64,000 bases of DNA from Palsa-504 sp963744005 (GCA_963744005.1 CAVURU010000003.1:558001-622000), one strand, 5' to 3'. Positions 1 through 9,142 are shown, counted from the stretch's first letter. Numbers and translations: made by a program. The notes: generated by a model from the sequence alone, not told the origin.

Positions 1-353
1 GCTGTGCCGTTGGACTTCTGCCAGGCGTTGATGGCCGGGTTCGGGCCGACGTAGGCGGCGTCGAGCTGACCGGCCAGGATGGCCGTCGTCTCCTGCGTCC
101 CGCTGCTGAACGCGGTCGGCTTCACCGTCCCGGCCGAGCCCAGGGCCTGGGTGAAGTAGCCCTCCTTCAGCCCGATCAGCGCCGAGGCGTGCGTGATGTT
201 CTCCAGGAAGCCCAGCCGGACCGTCACCGGCGCCGCAGCCGCGCTGCTGGAAGATCCGCTCGCCGCTGATGACGAGGACGAAGAGGAACAGCCTGCGGCC
301 GCCAGAGCGGCGGCGCCTATGACTGCTACTGCGGCGACCCTAGCTCGTCGCAT
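1..353 (-). CDS. ABC transporter substrate-binding lipoprotein (NitT/TauT/SsuA-like), 3' part cut off by window edge
   Basis: Only the first 117 codons are present. The protein opens with a basic start, a hydrophobic stretch and the lipobox LAAAGC (Cys about residue 22), followed by a Ser-rich linker, so it is exported and lipid-anchored outside the membrane. The mature start (VTVRLGFLENITHASALIG) and the later segment ILAGQLDAAYVGPNPAI are typical of periplasmic-binding proteins for sulfonates, nitrate or thiamine-precursor-like substrates. The ATG at 353 has a GGAG ribosome site about 8 nt upstream, and an AT-rich leader lies at 361-420. The permease and ATPase partners would be beyond the window. 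Substrate cannot be told from this fragment. Confidence 0.8.
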   Translation of the reverse strand, partial: MRRARVAAVAVIGAAALAAAGCSSSSSSSAASGSSSSAAAAPVTVRLGFLENITHASALIGLKEGYFTQALGSAGTVKPTAFSSGTQETTAILAGQLDAAYVGPNPAINAWQKSNGT

Positions 354-563
354 TCCACGCTCCTAAATCTTTATTCTCAATCGTTTACATAGGAAACCAG
401 CTCGGTTAACTATACATAAAGCCGGCATGGTAGGGAATCGGACCGCCGGTCCGCCGCCAACCGCCTGGTAAGCGGCGCTCTCCCGCCCTAGGCACGCCGC
501 TGACCGTGTGTCGCTACCTCGGTCTGAGCACGGTAACGACACACGTTAATGAGGAGGCCCGGG

Positions 564-941
564 TCAGCTGCCCTCGTCGCTGGCGTCCTGGAGGGTGACG
601 CCGGCCACCGCCGGGAACTTGTCCAGGCACGTCTCCAGCCGGGCCACGTCCGCGTCGGACGCCTTGCTGATCTGGTAGACGACCTGCGGCAGCTGATAAG
701 CGGTCTTCACGGTACTCGGCACCGGCTGCGGGGTGACGTCGGGCGGGTTGACGCAGGCCGTGCTCACCTGCATCCGCTGGGCCAGGGTCGCCTTTGAGGT
801 GAAGCTCACGATGGCCTGGCGCTGGCCGAGCGCAGAGCTGAACTGGGAGCATCCCGCCAGCGCGGTCACCGCGACGGCCGCTGTCCCGGCGGCAAGCAGG
901 AGCCGCGACCGGCTGCCGACTACATCGGGTAGTACCCGCAC
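564..941 (-). CDS. small conserved-type lipoprotein of unknown function
   Basis: This 125-aa protein has a signal sequence with a lipobox (VTALAGC, Cys31) and a mature domain of about 95 residues containing two further cysteines (in STACVN and ETCLDK) that could form a disulfide outside the cell. No catalytic motif is recognised. The middle reads like a small alpha/beta domain (IVSFTSKATLAQRM, VVYQISKASDADVARLETC). It starts with GTG at 941; a TAGGCT hexamer ends 6 nt before this codon, which suggests a leaderless transcript. It is divergent from the sulfotransferase gene. Function unknown. Confidence 0.65.
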   Translation of the reverse strand: MRVLPDVVGSRSRLLLAAGTAAVAVTALAGCSQFSSALGQRQAIVSFTSKATLAQRMQVSTACVNPPDVTPQPVPSTVKTAYQLPQVVYQISKASDADVARLETCLDKFPAVAGVTLQDASDEGS

Positions 942-947
942 GAGCCC

Positions 948-953
948 AGCCTA
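948..953 (-). promoter_or_regulatory. candidate -10 element (TAGGCT) for a leaderless transcript of the lipoprotein gene
   Basis: On the minus strand TAGGCT is followed by six bases and then the GTG start at 941. A TANNNT hexamer 6-7 nt before the start codon and no Shine-Dalgarno is the usual look of leaderless actinobacterial genes. No clear -35 was found. Confidence 0.4.
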
Positions 954-1149
954 CGGCTTCGGGCCGCCTGGTCCGGCAACAGGCTTGGCCCGGCGGGGGC
1001 GCCGCTGCCCGGCGTGAGGCGGCCTGACCGCTGCGTGCAGGGTGTTATCCTCGCGACGGCAGGCTCGCGGGCACCAGACCCGGGCGCTGCGCCACCGCTC
1101 GCCGCTGTACCGTCCGCCCCCGAGAGCACCCAGGCTTGTCAGGCACTAC

Positions 1150-2064
1150 ATGCGCACCGCCCGTCACATCCTGATCGTCAATTCCCTGAGCGTCTACGAG
1201 CCGGTGTTCGTGCTGGGCGCGCCGCATTCGGGAGCCGATCTCATCGGGCGCGCGCTGAAGGCGTCCGGGAGCTTCCACCTCACCATGGGGCAGCCCAGCG
1301 TGCTGCGGGTGGTGTACGCCTTCGCGCGGCGCCCGTCCATGCACCAGGGCCGGAACCAGGCCGCGGCCACCGTCATCCGGGACGCCTTCGCCCAGGGCTG
1401 GCGGGTGACACCGCATGGCTGCCTGGAATGCGCCCGGCCCTGCCGGGCGGCGGGCGGCCTGGCCGCCGACGCCGTCGGGCCGTGCGCCGAGGTGCGGGAC
1501 CTGGAGCGGTTCGGGGACGCCAGCCCGGACCTTATCTACTGCGCCGACGCTCTGACCTACGCCTTCCCGGACGCGCGGATCGTGCAGGTCATCAGGGACG
1601 GGCGGGACGTGGTGGCCAGCATGCTGGCCGATCCCCTGGTCATGGCCTGGTACCGGCCGAGCCTGGTGAACGTCGACGAAGAGTTCCCCAACCCGTTCTT
1701 CGGCATCGAGACCGAGAGCGACCGGCAGATCTGGCCGCAGCTGTCCCCCGCGGCCCGCTGCGCGCTGCGCTGGCGCTGGTCGGTCCGGCTGGCGGCCCGG
1801 CTGCACAACAGCCTGCCCGCCGGGCAGCTGAAGACGGTCAGGTACGAGGACCTGCTGAGCCGGCCGGACGAGGCGGCCGCCGAGCTGTCCCGGTTCACCG
1901 GCGGTGCCCTGGCCACGGCCGAGATCCGGGACGTGGCCCGCACCTCCCGGCAGCGCGGGCGGCTCCAGCCGCCGGCCACGCCGCTCAGCGCGCAGGACGC
2001 GGAGCAGGTGGAGAAGCTGGCCGGCGACGAGCTCAGGCGCCTGGGCTACACCGAGCCGGCCTGA
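1150..2064 (+). CDS. sulfotransferase family protein
   Basis: This 304-aa protein is a PAPS-dependent sulfotransferase-type P-loop fold. The N-terminal nucleotide loop is VFVLGAPHSGADLIGRAL (about residues 17-34), the place of the family's xRSGTT-like 5'-phosphosulfate loop, and the 3'-phosphate-binding segment is IVQVIRDGRDVVASML (about 140-155), which matches the family well. A Cys-rich insert (GCLECARPC) sits between them. The frame is open from 1042, but the ATG at 1150 leaves the normal short N-terminus ahead of the P-loop. The gene overlaps the convergent TetR gene by 19 nt at the 3' end. The acceptor (sugar, phenol, lipid) cannot be inferred. Confidence in the family is good; the altered first loop is noted as odd. 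Confidence 0.72.
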   Translation: MRTARHILIVNSLSVYEPVFVLGAPHSGADLIGRALKASGSFHLTMGQPSVLRVVYAFARRPSMHQGRNQAAATVIRDAFAQGWRVTPHGCLECARPCRAAGGLAADAVGPCAEVRDLERFGDASPDLIYCADALTYAFPDARIVQVIRDGRDVVASMLADPLVMAWYRPSLVNVDEEFPNPFFGIETESDRQIWPQLSPAARCALRWRWSVRLAARLHNSLPAGQLKTVRYEDLLSRPDEAAAELSRFTGGALATAEIRDVARTSRQRGRLQPPATPLSAQDAEQVEKLAGDELRRLGYTEPA

Positions 2065-2771
2065 TCCCCCTCCCCCGGCTGGTCCTCGTCCGGGGCGGGC
2101 CACGGGCGCAGGCCGCGCAGCACGACGGACAGGGCCAGCCGGCCCAGCGGCGTCGAGCCGGGCGGCCGGCCGATCGTCGTGCCGCGGCGGGCCCCGAACA
2201 GCACCGCGTAGAGCAGGATGACGGCCAGCGACTCGGGCGGCTCGTCGTCCCGGATCTCCCCGCGCAGCTGGCCCTCGGCCAGCACCGCGGTCGTGGCCGG
2301 GACCGGCGGCAGCACGTCCTCGCCGAGGAACTCGGTCAGCCGCCCGGGATGGCCGAGGACAAAGAGCATCATCCGGCCGCGCAGCGCGGCCGAGGGCGTG
2401 ACCTCGGCGGCCGCCCGGTACATCGCCTCGAAGGCCAGGCCCAGCACCCGCCCGGTCGGCTGGCCCGCCTCCAGGCCGGCCACGGCCGCCTCGGCGTAGG
2501 CCCGGCAGACCTCGGCCGCCGCGTCCAGCAGCACGTCCTCCTTGGCGGGGAAGTAGTGGAAGAAGGTTCCCCAGCTGACGCCCGCGGCGGCCACGATGTC
2601 CTCGACCCGGGCGCCCTCCAGGCCCACCCGGGCGTACTCGGCCATGGCCGCCTCGTAGAGGCGGCGCCGGGTGGCGGCGGCCCGGCGCTGGCGCGGGGCC
2701 CGGGGCGGGGAAACTATTTCACCTCCGGCTGGGTGGCTCGCTAAGCTGAGGTGGCACCATCTTAGTACCAA
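2046..2771 (-). CDS. TetR family transcriptional regulator
   Basis: This is a TetR repressor. A typical helix-turn-helix (RVEDIVAAAGVSWGTFFHYF, then AKEDVLLDAA) lies near the N-terminus, followed by an all-helical ligand-binding domain of about 140 residues. It is divergent from an ABC exporter pair starting about 30 nt away, so it probably represses that pair and itself in response to a transported compound. The only legal in-frame start near the HTH is TTG at 2771, which would include a rare TTA codon. A strong Shine-Dalgarno (GGAGGTGA, 2719-2726) sits further in, followed by ATA and GTT rather than a start codon, so the true start is uncertain. The 3' end overlaps the sulfotransferase gene by 19 nt. 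Confidence 0.8.
   Translation of the reverse strand: MVLRWCHLSLASHPAGGEIVSPPRAPRQRRAAATRRRLYEAAMAEYARVGLEGARVEDIVAAAGVSWGTFFHYFPAKEDVLLDAAAEVCRAYAEAAVAGLEAGQPTGRVLGLAFEAMYRAAAEVTPSAALRGRMMLFVLGHPGRLTEFLGEDVLPPVPATTAVLAEGQLRGEIRDDEPPESLAVILLYAVLFGARRGTTIGRPPGSTPLGRLALSVVLRGLRPWPAPDEDQPGEGDQAGSV
2741..2765. promoter_or_regulatory. candidate TetR operator between tetR and the ABC exporter genes
   Basis: CTAAG at 2741-2745 is mirrored by CTTAG at 2761-2765, with an inner GGTGGCACC near-palindrome at 2750-2758. Nested dyads of this size in a tetR/exporter divergent gap are the usual target of the TetR protein. If the TTG start at 2771 were real this dyad would be inside the coding region, which speaks for a later start. 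Confidence 0.35.
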
Positions 2772-2801
2772 TACCGATTCAAATCAGTTTTGGAGCGGAA
2801 C

Positions 2802-4796
2802 TTGGTCTCGGCGCTCATGGATCACGGGCAGGCCGCCCTGGAGCCGCTTCGGCGGCTGTCCCGCTCGCCCCGGCAGCGGCTGGCCGGCTCCTCCCGGGCC
2901 CGGGTGATCCGGCTGCTCTGGGAGACCAGCCCGAGGCTGGCCGTCCTGCTCGGGCTGTTCATCGTGGCCGACGGCGTGCTGCCCAACCTGGCCCTGATCG
3001 CCCTGGGACGCGCGGTCGGCCGCATCCCGGCCGCGGTGACGGACGGGCTCAGCTCGCCGGCCGGGCACGCGCTGATCGTCGCGCTGGCCCTCGGCACCGG
3101 CGCCTACGCGCTGTCGCTGCTGCGCAGCCCGGCGGAGGACCTGATGGCGGCGCACACCTCGGCGGCCATGTCGGCCGGCCTGCAGGGCCGGCTGGCCCAG
3201 GCCGTCTGCGCCCCAGCCGGGGTCGAGCACCTGGAGGACTCGGCCGTCCTGGACCAGCTGTCCTCGGCCAGCGGCGAGCTGTCCACCTCCCGGCCAGCGG
3301 ACGCGCCGATGGCCCTGGCCAGCGCGTTCGGCGACCGGCTCGGCGGCCTGCTGGCCTGCGTGGTCATCGGCACGTTCCGCTGGTACCTCGGGCTGATGTT
3401 CTTCGTCGGCTGGTCGCTGCTGCGGCCGCCGCTGCGCCGGCTGCTGGCCGAGCGGGCCCTGCTGGTCCGGCGGGCCGCCCCCGACCTGCGGCACAGCTGG
3501 TACTACCTGGGCTGCGCCTACCGGCCCGCCTTCGCCAAGGAGGTCAGGGTGTTCGGCCTGGGCCGGTGGATCCTGCGCCGCCACCGGGACGAGTGGCTGG
3601 CCGGCATGCAGGCCCCGTGGCAGGAGATGCGCCGGTTCCGGAACCGGGCGCTGCTGTTCGGCCTCGGCGTCGGCGTGATGTACGCGGCCGGCGCGGGCGC
3701 GGTGGCCCTGGCGGCCTGGAATAACGACATCGCGCTGGGCACGGTCGCGGTGCTGCTGCCCATGCTGCCGTCCACCATGCAGGTGGGCGGGGTGACGGCG
3801 GCCGACGTCGCGCTCGAGCAGATGCTCGCGGCCGTGCCCGACGTCGACGACCTGATCACCCGGCTCCGCGATCCCGCCGCGTCACCCGGCGTCGGCCGCG
3901 GCGCTGACTCTGGCGCAGACCCCGGCGCCGGGGACCGGGACGGCGGGGGCCGGCCGGAACAGGTCATCCGGTTCGAGGCCGTCGCCTACCGCTACCCCGG
4001 CGGCGGCGCGCCGGTGTACGAGGGCCTGGACCTGGAGCTGGCCGCGGGCCGGTCACTGGCCCTGGTGGGATCCAACGGCGCGGGCAAGACCACCCTGGTC
4101 ACCCTGCTGGCCAGGTTGCGGGAACCGACCGGCGGGCGGATCACGGTCGACGGCACCGACGTGCGGGACCTGGACCCCCGCTCGTGGCAGCAGCAGGTCG
4201 CGGTGGTGAACCAGGACTTCGGCCGCTACCCGCTGACCGCCCGGGAGAACGTCGCCTTCCGGGACCTGACCGCCGACGGCCTGCGCGGCGACTTCGACGA
4301 GGCGGCGCTGGAGCGGGCCGCGGCCCAGGCCGGCGCGCTGGACTTCATCCGCGGCCTGCCGGACGGCTGGGACACCGTCTGCGCGCCGGGTTACCGCGGC
4401 GGCACCGACCTGTCCGGCGGGCAGTGGCAGCGGATCGCCCTGGCCCGGGCGCTCTACGCGGCCGCGCGCGGCGCGCGGGTGCTGGTCCTGGACGAGCCCA
4501 CGGCCCAGCTGGACATCCGGGCCGAGGCCGCGTTCTACAACCGGTTCCTGGAGCTCACCGCCGGGCTGACCACCATGGTCATCTCGCACCGGTTCGCCAC
4601 CGTCCGGCGCGCCGAGCGGATCGCCGTGCTGGCGGAAGGCCGGATCACCGAGCTGGGCAGCCACCAGGAGCTGATCGCGGCCGGGGGCAGCTACGCCGGG
4701 ATGTTCGCCACCCAGGCGGCCCGGTTCGCCTCGGCCGGCCCGGGAGCCGCCCGACAGGCGGACGGCCGCGGCGAAGGCAGGAGGCGGGCGCGATGA
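2802..4796 (+). CDS. ABC exporter half-transporter (membrane domain fused to ATPase), first of a pair
   Basis: About 664 aa. The N-terminal part carries several hydrophobic segments (LAVLLGLFIVADGVLPNLALIALG, LLACVVIGTF, GLMFFVGWSLL), then an ATPase with Walker A (VGSNGAGKTT, near residue 422), signature LSGGQWQRIALARAL (near 537) and Walker B VLVLDEPTAQLD with H-loop ISHRFAT. This is the type IV exporter layout. Between the two parts is a Gly/Asp-rich linker. I chose TTG 2802 because GGAG lies 6 nt before it; TTG 2790 and ATG 2817 are alternatives. The next gene starts inside its stop codon (ATGA), so the two are translationally coupled and probably form a heterodimer. Substrate is unknown; regulation by the divergent TetR gene is likely. 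Confidence 0.82.
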   Translation: MVSALMDHGQAALEPLRRLSRSPRQRLAGSSRARVIRLLWETSPRLAVLLGLFIVADGVLPNLALIALGRAVGRIPAAVTDGLSSPAGHALIVALALGTGAYALSLLRSPAEDLMAAHTSAAMSAGLQGRLAQAVCAPAGVEHLEDSAVLDQLSSASGELSTSRPADAPMALASAFGDRLGGLLACVVIGTFRWYLGLMFFVGWSLLRPPLRRLLAERALLVRRAAPDLRHSWYYLGCAYRPAFAKEVRVFGLGRWILRRHRDEWLAGMQAPWQEMRRFRNRALLFGLGVGVMYAAGAGAVALAAWNNDIALGTVAVLLPMLPSTMQVGGVTAADVALEQMLAAVPDVDDLITRLRDPAASPGVGRGADSGADPGAGDRDGGGRPEQVIRFEAVAYRYPGGGAPVYEGLDLELAAGRSLALVGSNGAGKTTLVTLLARLREPTGGRITVDGTDVRDLDPRSWQQQVAVVNQDFGRYPLTARENVAFRDLTADGLRGDFDEAALERAAAQAGALDFIRGLPDGWDTVCAPGYRGGTDLSGGQWQRIALARALYAAARGARVLVLDEPTAQLDIRAEAAFYNRFLELTAGLTTMVISHRFATVRRAERIAVLAEGRITELGSHQELIAAGGSYAGMFATQAARFASAGPGAARQADGRGEGRRRAR

Positions 4797-6693
4797 GCAC
4801 CGAGCCCGCCCGCGACCGGTCGCTGGCCGGCGCTGCGCCGCCAGCTGCGCCGGCTGGACCTCCTGTTCGGCACCGCGTGGCGGGCCGCCCCGCTGCTGGC
4901 CACCCAGTGCGTGGCGGCCGCGCTCGGCTCCTCGATCCTGATGCTGGCCTACCCGCTGGGCTTCCGCGCCATCGTGGACGGGGCGGCCGAGCACCGCAGC
5001 GGCCCGCTCATCGCCGGGCTCATCGTCACTGCCGTCGCCTTCCCGGGCGGATGGGCCCTGCAGCTGATCGGCGCGGCGCTCAACGCCAAGCTGACCGACC
5101 TGGCCAACCTGAGCATCAGCCTGCGGGTCGGCGACCTGACCTGCCAGGCGCCGTTCCTGGAGCATTTCGAGCGGCCCGACTACCTGGCTGAGATCGACAC
5201 CCTGCGCGAGCGCCGCCGGGTGCTGGCCGGCGCGCCCGCCCAGACCCTGGGCCTGGTCCGGTCGGGCATCCAGTTCGTCGGCGCGGCCGTGCTGCTCGGC
5301 CTGGTCTGGCCGCCGCTGGTCGTGGTGCCGCTGCTGGCCGTGGCGCCCGCCCTGGCCGACCGGAAGGCGGCCAGGGTGCAGCAGCGCTCCGACGATGAGC
5401 TGGCCGACGGCCGGCGGCTGCGCGATGACCTGTTCTCGGCCGCCTCGACCGCCGGGCCGGCCCGGGAGCTGCGCACCTTCGGGGTGACCGAGGGGCTGCT
5501 GGCCCGGCACGCCCGGCTCAGCGCGGAGGTCAACGCCCGGGCCTTGCGCGCCGCCCGTGCCGCGGCCTGGTGGGAGGCGGCCGGCTGGGTCCTGTACGCG
5601 GCCGGCTTCGGCGGCGCGATCCTGGCCCTGGTGCTGCGGGCCGCGCACGGCCACGCCTCGCCAGGGTCGGTGGTCGAGGTGGTCAGCCTGCTGCGCCGGG
5701 CCCAGCGGCAGGTGAGCGGGGCCAGCACCAGCGCCGGCTCGTTCGCGACGGCGGCCGCGACCGCCGACCGGCTGCTGTGGCTGGAGGACTACGTGGCCGC
5801 CCAGCGGCCCGCCGCGAGCCGGGACGTGCCCGCCGCCCTGACCGACGCCATCCGGCTGGATCACGTGGGCTTCACCTACCCCGGCCAGGACACCCCGGCC
5901 CTGTCCGACGTCAGCCTCACCCTGCGGGCCGGCTCGACGGTCGCGGTGGTGGGCGAGAACGGAGCCGGCAAGTCGACATTGATCAAGCTGCTCACCGGCA
6001 TGTACCGGCCGGCCGAGGGCCGGATCACGGTCGACGGGACCGACCTGGCCGACATCAGCCCCGAACGCTGGCGCGAGGCCACGACCGGCGCGTTCCAGGA
6101 CTTCGTCCGGTTCGCCATGTCGCTGGGCGACGGAGTCGGGGCCGGCGACCTGCCGCGCATCGAGGACCGCGAGGTCGTGCTCAGCGCCATCGGCCGGGCC
6201 GGCGCGGGGACCTGGTGACCGCCGAGGACTCATCCGGCGGCGGCGAGACCGGGACCGAGGCCCAGCCGGCCCCGCCGGCGCCGGGGGCCGGGACCAGGCG
6301 CTGGGGCTGGACACCCTGCTCGGCCCGTACGTCGGCGGCCGGGCGCTGTCCGGCGGCCAGTGGCAGCGGCTGGCCCTGGCCCGGGGGCTGATGCGCGAAG
6401 GGCCGCTGCTCATCGTGCTGGATGAGCCGACGGCCAGCCTGGACGCGGCCAGCGAGGCCGCCCTGTTCGCCAGCTACCGGGAGGCCGCCCGCGGGCTGGA
6501 CGGGGCCGGCGACGCGGGCGGGACGGTCACCGTCCTGGTCTCGCACCGGTTCGGCACCGTGCACATGGCCGATCAGATCATCGTGCTGGAGGACGGCCGG
6601 GTGGCCGAGGCCGGCAGCCACGCCGAGCTGATGGCCGCCGGCGGCGTCTACGCCGAGCTGTTCACCCTGCAGGCCGAGGGCTACCGCGACTAG
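4793..6693 (+). pseudogene. second ABC exporter half-transporter, interrupted by three apparent 1-nt indels
   Basis: Read across frames this is a full-length partner of the upstream exporter. The ATG at 4793 (ATGA overlap) gives MSTEPARDRSLA, then near 4828-4831 the frame must shift to continue as LRRQLRRLDLLFGTAWRAA. A long frame follows with membrane segments and Walker A VVGENGAGKSTLIKLL. Near 6206-6209 a G seems missing (GAG/DLVTAED), and near 6290-6292 another (GAG/DQALGLD), after which the signature LSGGQWQRLALARGL, Walker B LIVLDEPTASLD and H-loop VLVSHRFGT follow in one frame to the stop at 6693. Every functional motif survives, so sequencing or assembly error is more likely than decay; I cannot exclude a true pseudogene. 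A Gly/Pro-rich insert lies before the signature motif. Confidence 0.7.
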
Positions 6694-6746
6694 TGCCGCA
6701 CCCGGCTCCCGGCGCCTGCTCCCGGTTTCTGCTCACAGCGCGCCGC

Positions 6747-8693
6747 TCAGGCGGCCTGGTCGGCGAACTGAGTGTGGTACAGGTCGGCGTACAGGCCGCC
6801 TGCGGCCAGCAGCTCGGCGTGCGTGCCCCGCTCGGCGATGCGGCCCTCCTCGACGACCAGGATCTGGTCGGCCTCCCTGATGGTGGACAGCCGGTGCGCG
6901 ATGACCAGCGAGGTCCGGCCGGCCAGCGCGCTCTTCAGCGCGTGCTGCACGGCCGCCTCGGATTCGGAGTCCAGGTGGGCGGTGGCCTCGTCCAGCACGA
7001 CCACCGACGGCGCCTTGAGCAGCAGCCGGGCCAGCGCGACGCGCTGCTTCTCCCCGCCGGACAGCCGGTAGCCGCGGTCGCCGACCACGGTGTCCAGCCC
7101 GTCGGGCAGGCTGGTGACCAGCTCCCAGATCTGGGCCGCCTCGCACGCCTCGATCAGCTCGAGCTCGGTGGCCGAGGGCCGCGCGTAGATCAGGTTGGCC
7201 CGGATGGTGTCGTGGAACAGGTGCGCGTCCTGGGTCACCACCCCCACCACGTCGTGCAGCGACTCCAGGGTGACGTCCCGGATGTCGTCGCCGCCGATCC
7301 GCACCGTGCCCTGGTCCGGGTCATACAGGCGGGCGGCCAGCGCCGTGATGGTGGTCTTCCCGGCCCCCGACGGCCCGACCAGCGCGGTCAGCTGGCCGGA
7401 GGGCGCGCGGAAGCTGACGTCGCGGAGCACGCCGGCCGAGGATTCCGGCCGCTCGGGCACGGCCCGGGCGATCGACTCCAGCGAGGCCAGCGACACCTCG
7501 GCCGCCGTCGGATAGCGGAACGAGACGTGGTCGAACTGGATCTCCGGCGCCGTCTGCCGTCCCGGGCCCGCGCTCACCTGGGCGGGCAGCTCGGCGGCAT
7601 CCGGATGCTCGGCGATGAGCGGCTTGAGGTCCAGGACCTCGAACACCCGGTCGAAGCTGACCAGCGCGGTCATCACGCTGATCTGCACGTTGGACAGCGA
7701 CGCGATCGGGCCGTAGACCCGGCCCAGCAGGGTGGTCAGCGCGACCAGCGTGCCGATCTGCAGGGTGCCGTCGATGACCAGCGAGCCGCCCAGGCCGTAG
7801 ACCAGCGCGGTCACCAGCGAGGTGAGCAGGGTCAGCGAGACGAAGAAGACCTGCCCGTAGACCGACTGGACGACACCGATGTCGCGGACCCGGGCGGCGC
7901 GCTGCGCGAACAGCCTCGACTCATCCCGCGGCCGGCCGAACAGCTTGACCAGCATGGCGCCCGCCACGTTGAAGCGCTCGGTCATGGTCGAGCCCATCTC
8001 GGCGTTGAGCTGCATCGACTCCCGGGTGAGGCGCTGCAGCTTGCGGCCCACCAGCCGGGCGGGCAGCAGGAACAGCGGGATCAGGGCCAGCGCGATGACA
8101 CTGACGATCCAGGACAGGTAGAACAGCGTGACCGAGATGACGACCAGGGCCAAGACGTTGGACAGTATCCCGGACAGGGTGGAGGTGATGGCCTGCTGGG
8201 CGCCGACGACGTCCCCGTCGAGCCGGCTGACCAGCGACCCGGTCTGGGCCCGGGTGAAGAACGCGATGGGCTGCTGCTGCACGTGGTCGAAGACCTCGGT
8301 GCGCAGGTCGTAGATGAGCCCCTCGCCGATGCGGGCGGAGAACCAGCGGATCACGAAGCCGAGCAGCGCGTCGAAGATCGCGACCCCGGCCACGGCCAGC
8401 GCGAGCCCGACCACGAGCGCGTTGTCTTTGGCCAGGATGCCGTGATCGATGATCTCGCGCAGCAGCAGCGGGTTGACCACCGTGATCACGGCGTCGACCG
8501 CGGTGGCGAGCAGGAAGACGATGAGGTACAGCCGGTAGGGCCGGGCGTAGCGCGCGATCCGGCGCACCGTGCCCGGCTTGAGCTTCTGTTTGGTGACGTT
8601 GGGGTCCAGCCGGAACCCTCGCACCATGACGGGGCCGCCATGCATGACCAGGGAAACCCCTCCGAGGGCGCTGTTCGTTCCCGTTCCGGGCAC
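6747..8693 (-). CDS. ABC transporter, type IV exporter with fused membrane and ATPase domains
   Basis: This 648-aa protein has six membrane segments in the first 330 residues (for example YRLYLIVFLLATAVDAVITV and ALVVGLALAVAGVAIFDALL), then an ATPase with Walker A VGPSGAGKTT (near residue 440), signature LSGGEKQRVALARLLL (near 542), Walker B VVVLDEATAHLD and the H-loop VIAHRLSTI. The extended TMD-NBD order and the DEATAHLD box fit multidrug or lipid exporters that work as homodimers. It is convergent with the preceding ABC pair, so it is separately transcribed. Later starts at residue 17 or 23 (Met) are possible. Substrate unknown. Confidence 0.85.
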   Translation of the reverse strand: MPGTGTNSALGGVSLVMHGGPVMVRGFRLDPNVTKQKLKPGTVRRIARYARPYRLYLIVFLLATAVDAVITVVNPLLLREIIDHGILAKDNALVVGLALAVAGVAIFDALLGFVIRWFSARIGEGLIYDLRTEVFDHVQQQPIAFFTRAQTGSLVSRLDGDVVGAQQAITSTLSGILSNVLALVVISVTLFYLSWIVSVIALALIPLFLLPARLVGRKLQRLTRESMQLNAEMGSTMTERFNVAGAMLVKLFGRPRDESRLFAQRAARVRDIGVVQSVYGQVFFVSLTLLTSLVTALVYGLGGSLVIDGTLQIGTLVALTTLLGRVYGPIASLSNVQISVMTALVSFDRVFEVLDLKPLIAEHPDAAELPAQVSAGPGRQTAPEIQFDHVSFRYPTAAEVSLASLESIARAVPERPESSAGVLRDVSFRAPSGQLTALVGPSGAGKTTITALAARLYDPDQGTVRIGGDDIRDVTLESLHDVVGVVTQDAHLFHDTIRANLIYARPSATELELIEACEAAQIWELVTSLPDGLDTVVGDRGYRLSGGEKQRVALARLLLKAPSVVVLDEATAHLDSESEAAVQHALKSALAGRTSLVIAHRLSTIREADQILVVEEGRIAERGTHAELLAAGGLYADLYHTQFADQAA

Positions 8694-8755
8694 GAACGCT
8701 ATCAGCTAGCAGCGAACCCTGGGTGACCGGCGGCCGGCGGCGGCCGGCGCGGGCG

Positions 8756-8983
8756 TCAGAACTTGGCCTTGGCGCCCCGGGTCGCGCCGCCGCGGCCGCG
8801 CAGCTCCGCCCCGTTCTCGGTGAGGATCCGGTGGACGAATCCGTAGGACCGTCCGGTCGACGCGGCCAGGTCGCGGATGCTTTCACCGCTGTCGTACCGC
8901 TTCCGCAGCGCCGTCGCCAGCTTGCTGCGATCGTCGCCGGTCACCCGGGTGCCCTTCTTGAGGCTCGTGTCGGCCACATGCAC
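8756..8983 (-). CDS. small helix-turn-helix DNA-binding protein
   Basis: This 75-aa protein is almost entirely one helix-turn-helix (RKRYDSGESIRDLAASTGRS then YGFVHRIL), followed by a basic, Gly-rich tail (RGRGGATRGAKAKF). The HTH resembles resolvase- or sigma-region-4-like helices used for DNA binding. The ATG at 8983 has a near-perfect AAGGAGG ribosome site 5-6 nt upstream, so it is well translated. The upstream gap (8984-9142) is unusually AT-rich for this genome. Proteins of this size and design are common in actinomycetes; the target is not known. Confidence 0.65.
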   Translation of the reverse strand: MHVADTSLKKGTRVTGDDRSKLATALRKRYDSGESIRDLAASTGRSYGFVHRILTENGAELRGRGGATRGAKAKF

Positions 8984-9099
8984 CTCCTTGTCAGCGGTAG
9001 TGAGCAGGAAGTAACTGATCTCCCTCCGTAATGATCAGGCATGGCTAGCGTGATTGACTACCCGGATGGGTGCAAATGCTTACTTATTTTTATAACCCC

Positions 9100-9117
9100 A
9101 GGTCACGAACATGACCT
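9100..9117. promoter_or_regulatory. perfect inverted repeat AGGTCA-N6-TGACCT in an AT-rich gap
   Basis: The 6-bp arms are exact and separated by six bases, beside an AT-rich block (about 9080-9096, TTACTTATTTTTATAA) that stands out in this genome. It lies between the 3' end of the ABC-F gene and the start of the small HTH gene, both on the minus strand. It could be an operator for the HTH gene or a weak terminator hairpin for the ABC-F gene; there is no U-run, so I lean to an operator. Confidence 0.35.
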
Positions 9118-9142
9118 TTCCGTGCCGCGCCGGAAACGCGCC

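Noticed and set aside
363..428. Small minus-strand ORF (21 codons, two Cys) before the substrate-binding lipoprotein, considered as a leader peptide
   Set aside because: It lacks the RRHVD pattern, has no ribosome site and no attenuator-like fold; chance is likely.
4053..6413. A 786-codon minus-strand frame across the ABC exporter genes
   Set aside because: It is the mirror of GC-rich codons in real ABC genes on the plus strand, with no family motif; the other large antisense frames (6693-8726, 19277-21799, 38081-40120) are the same.
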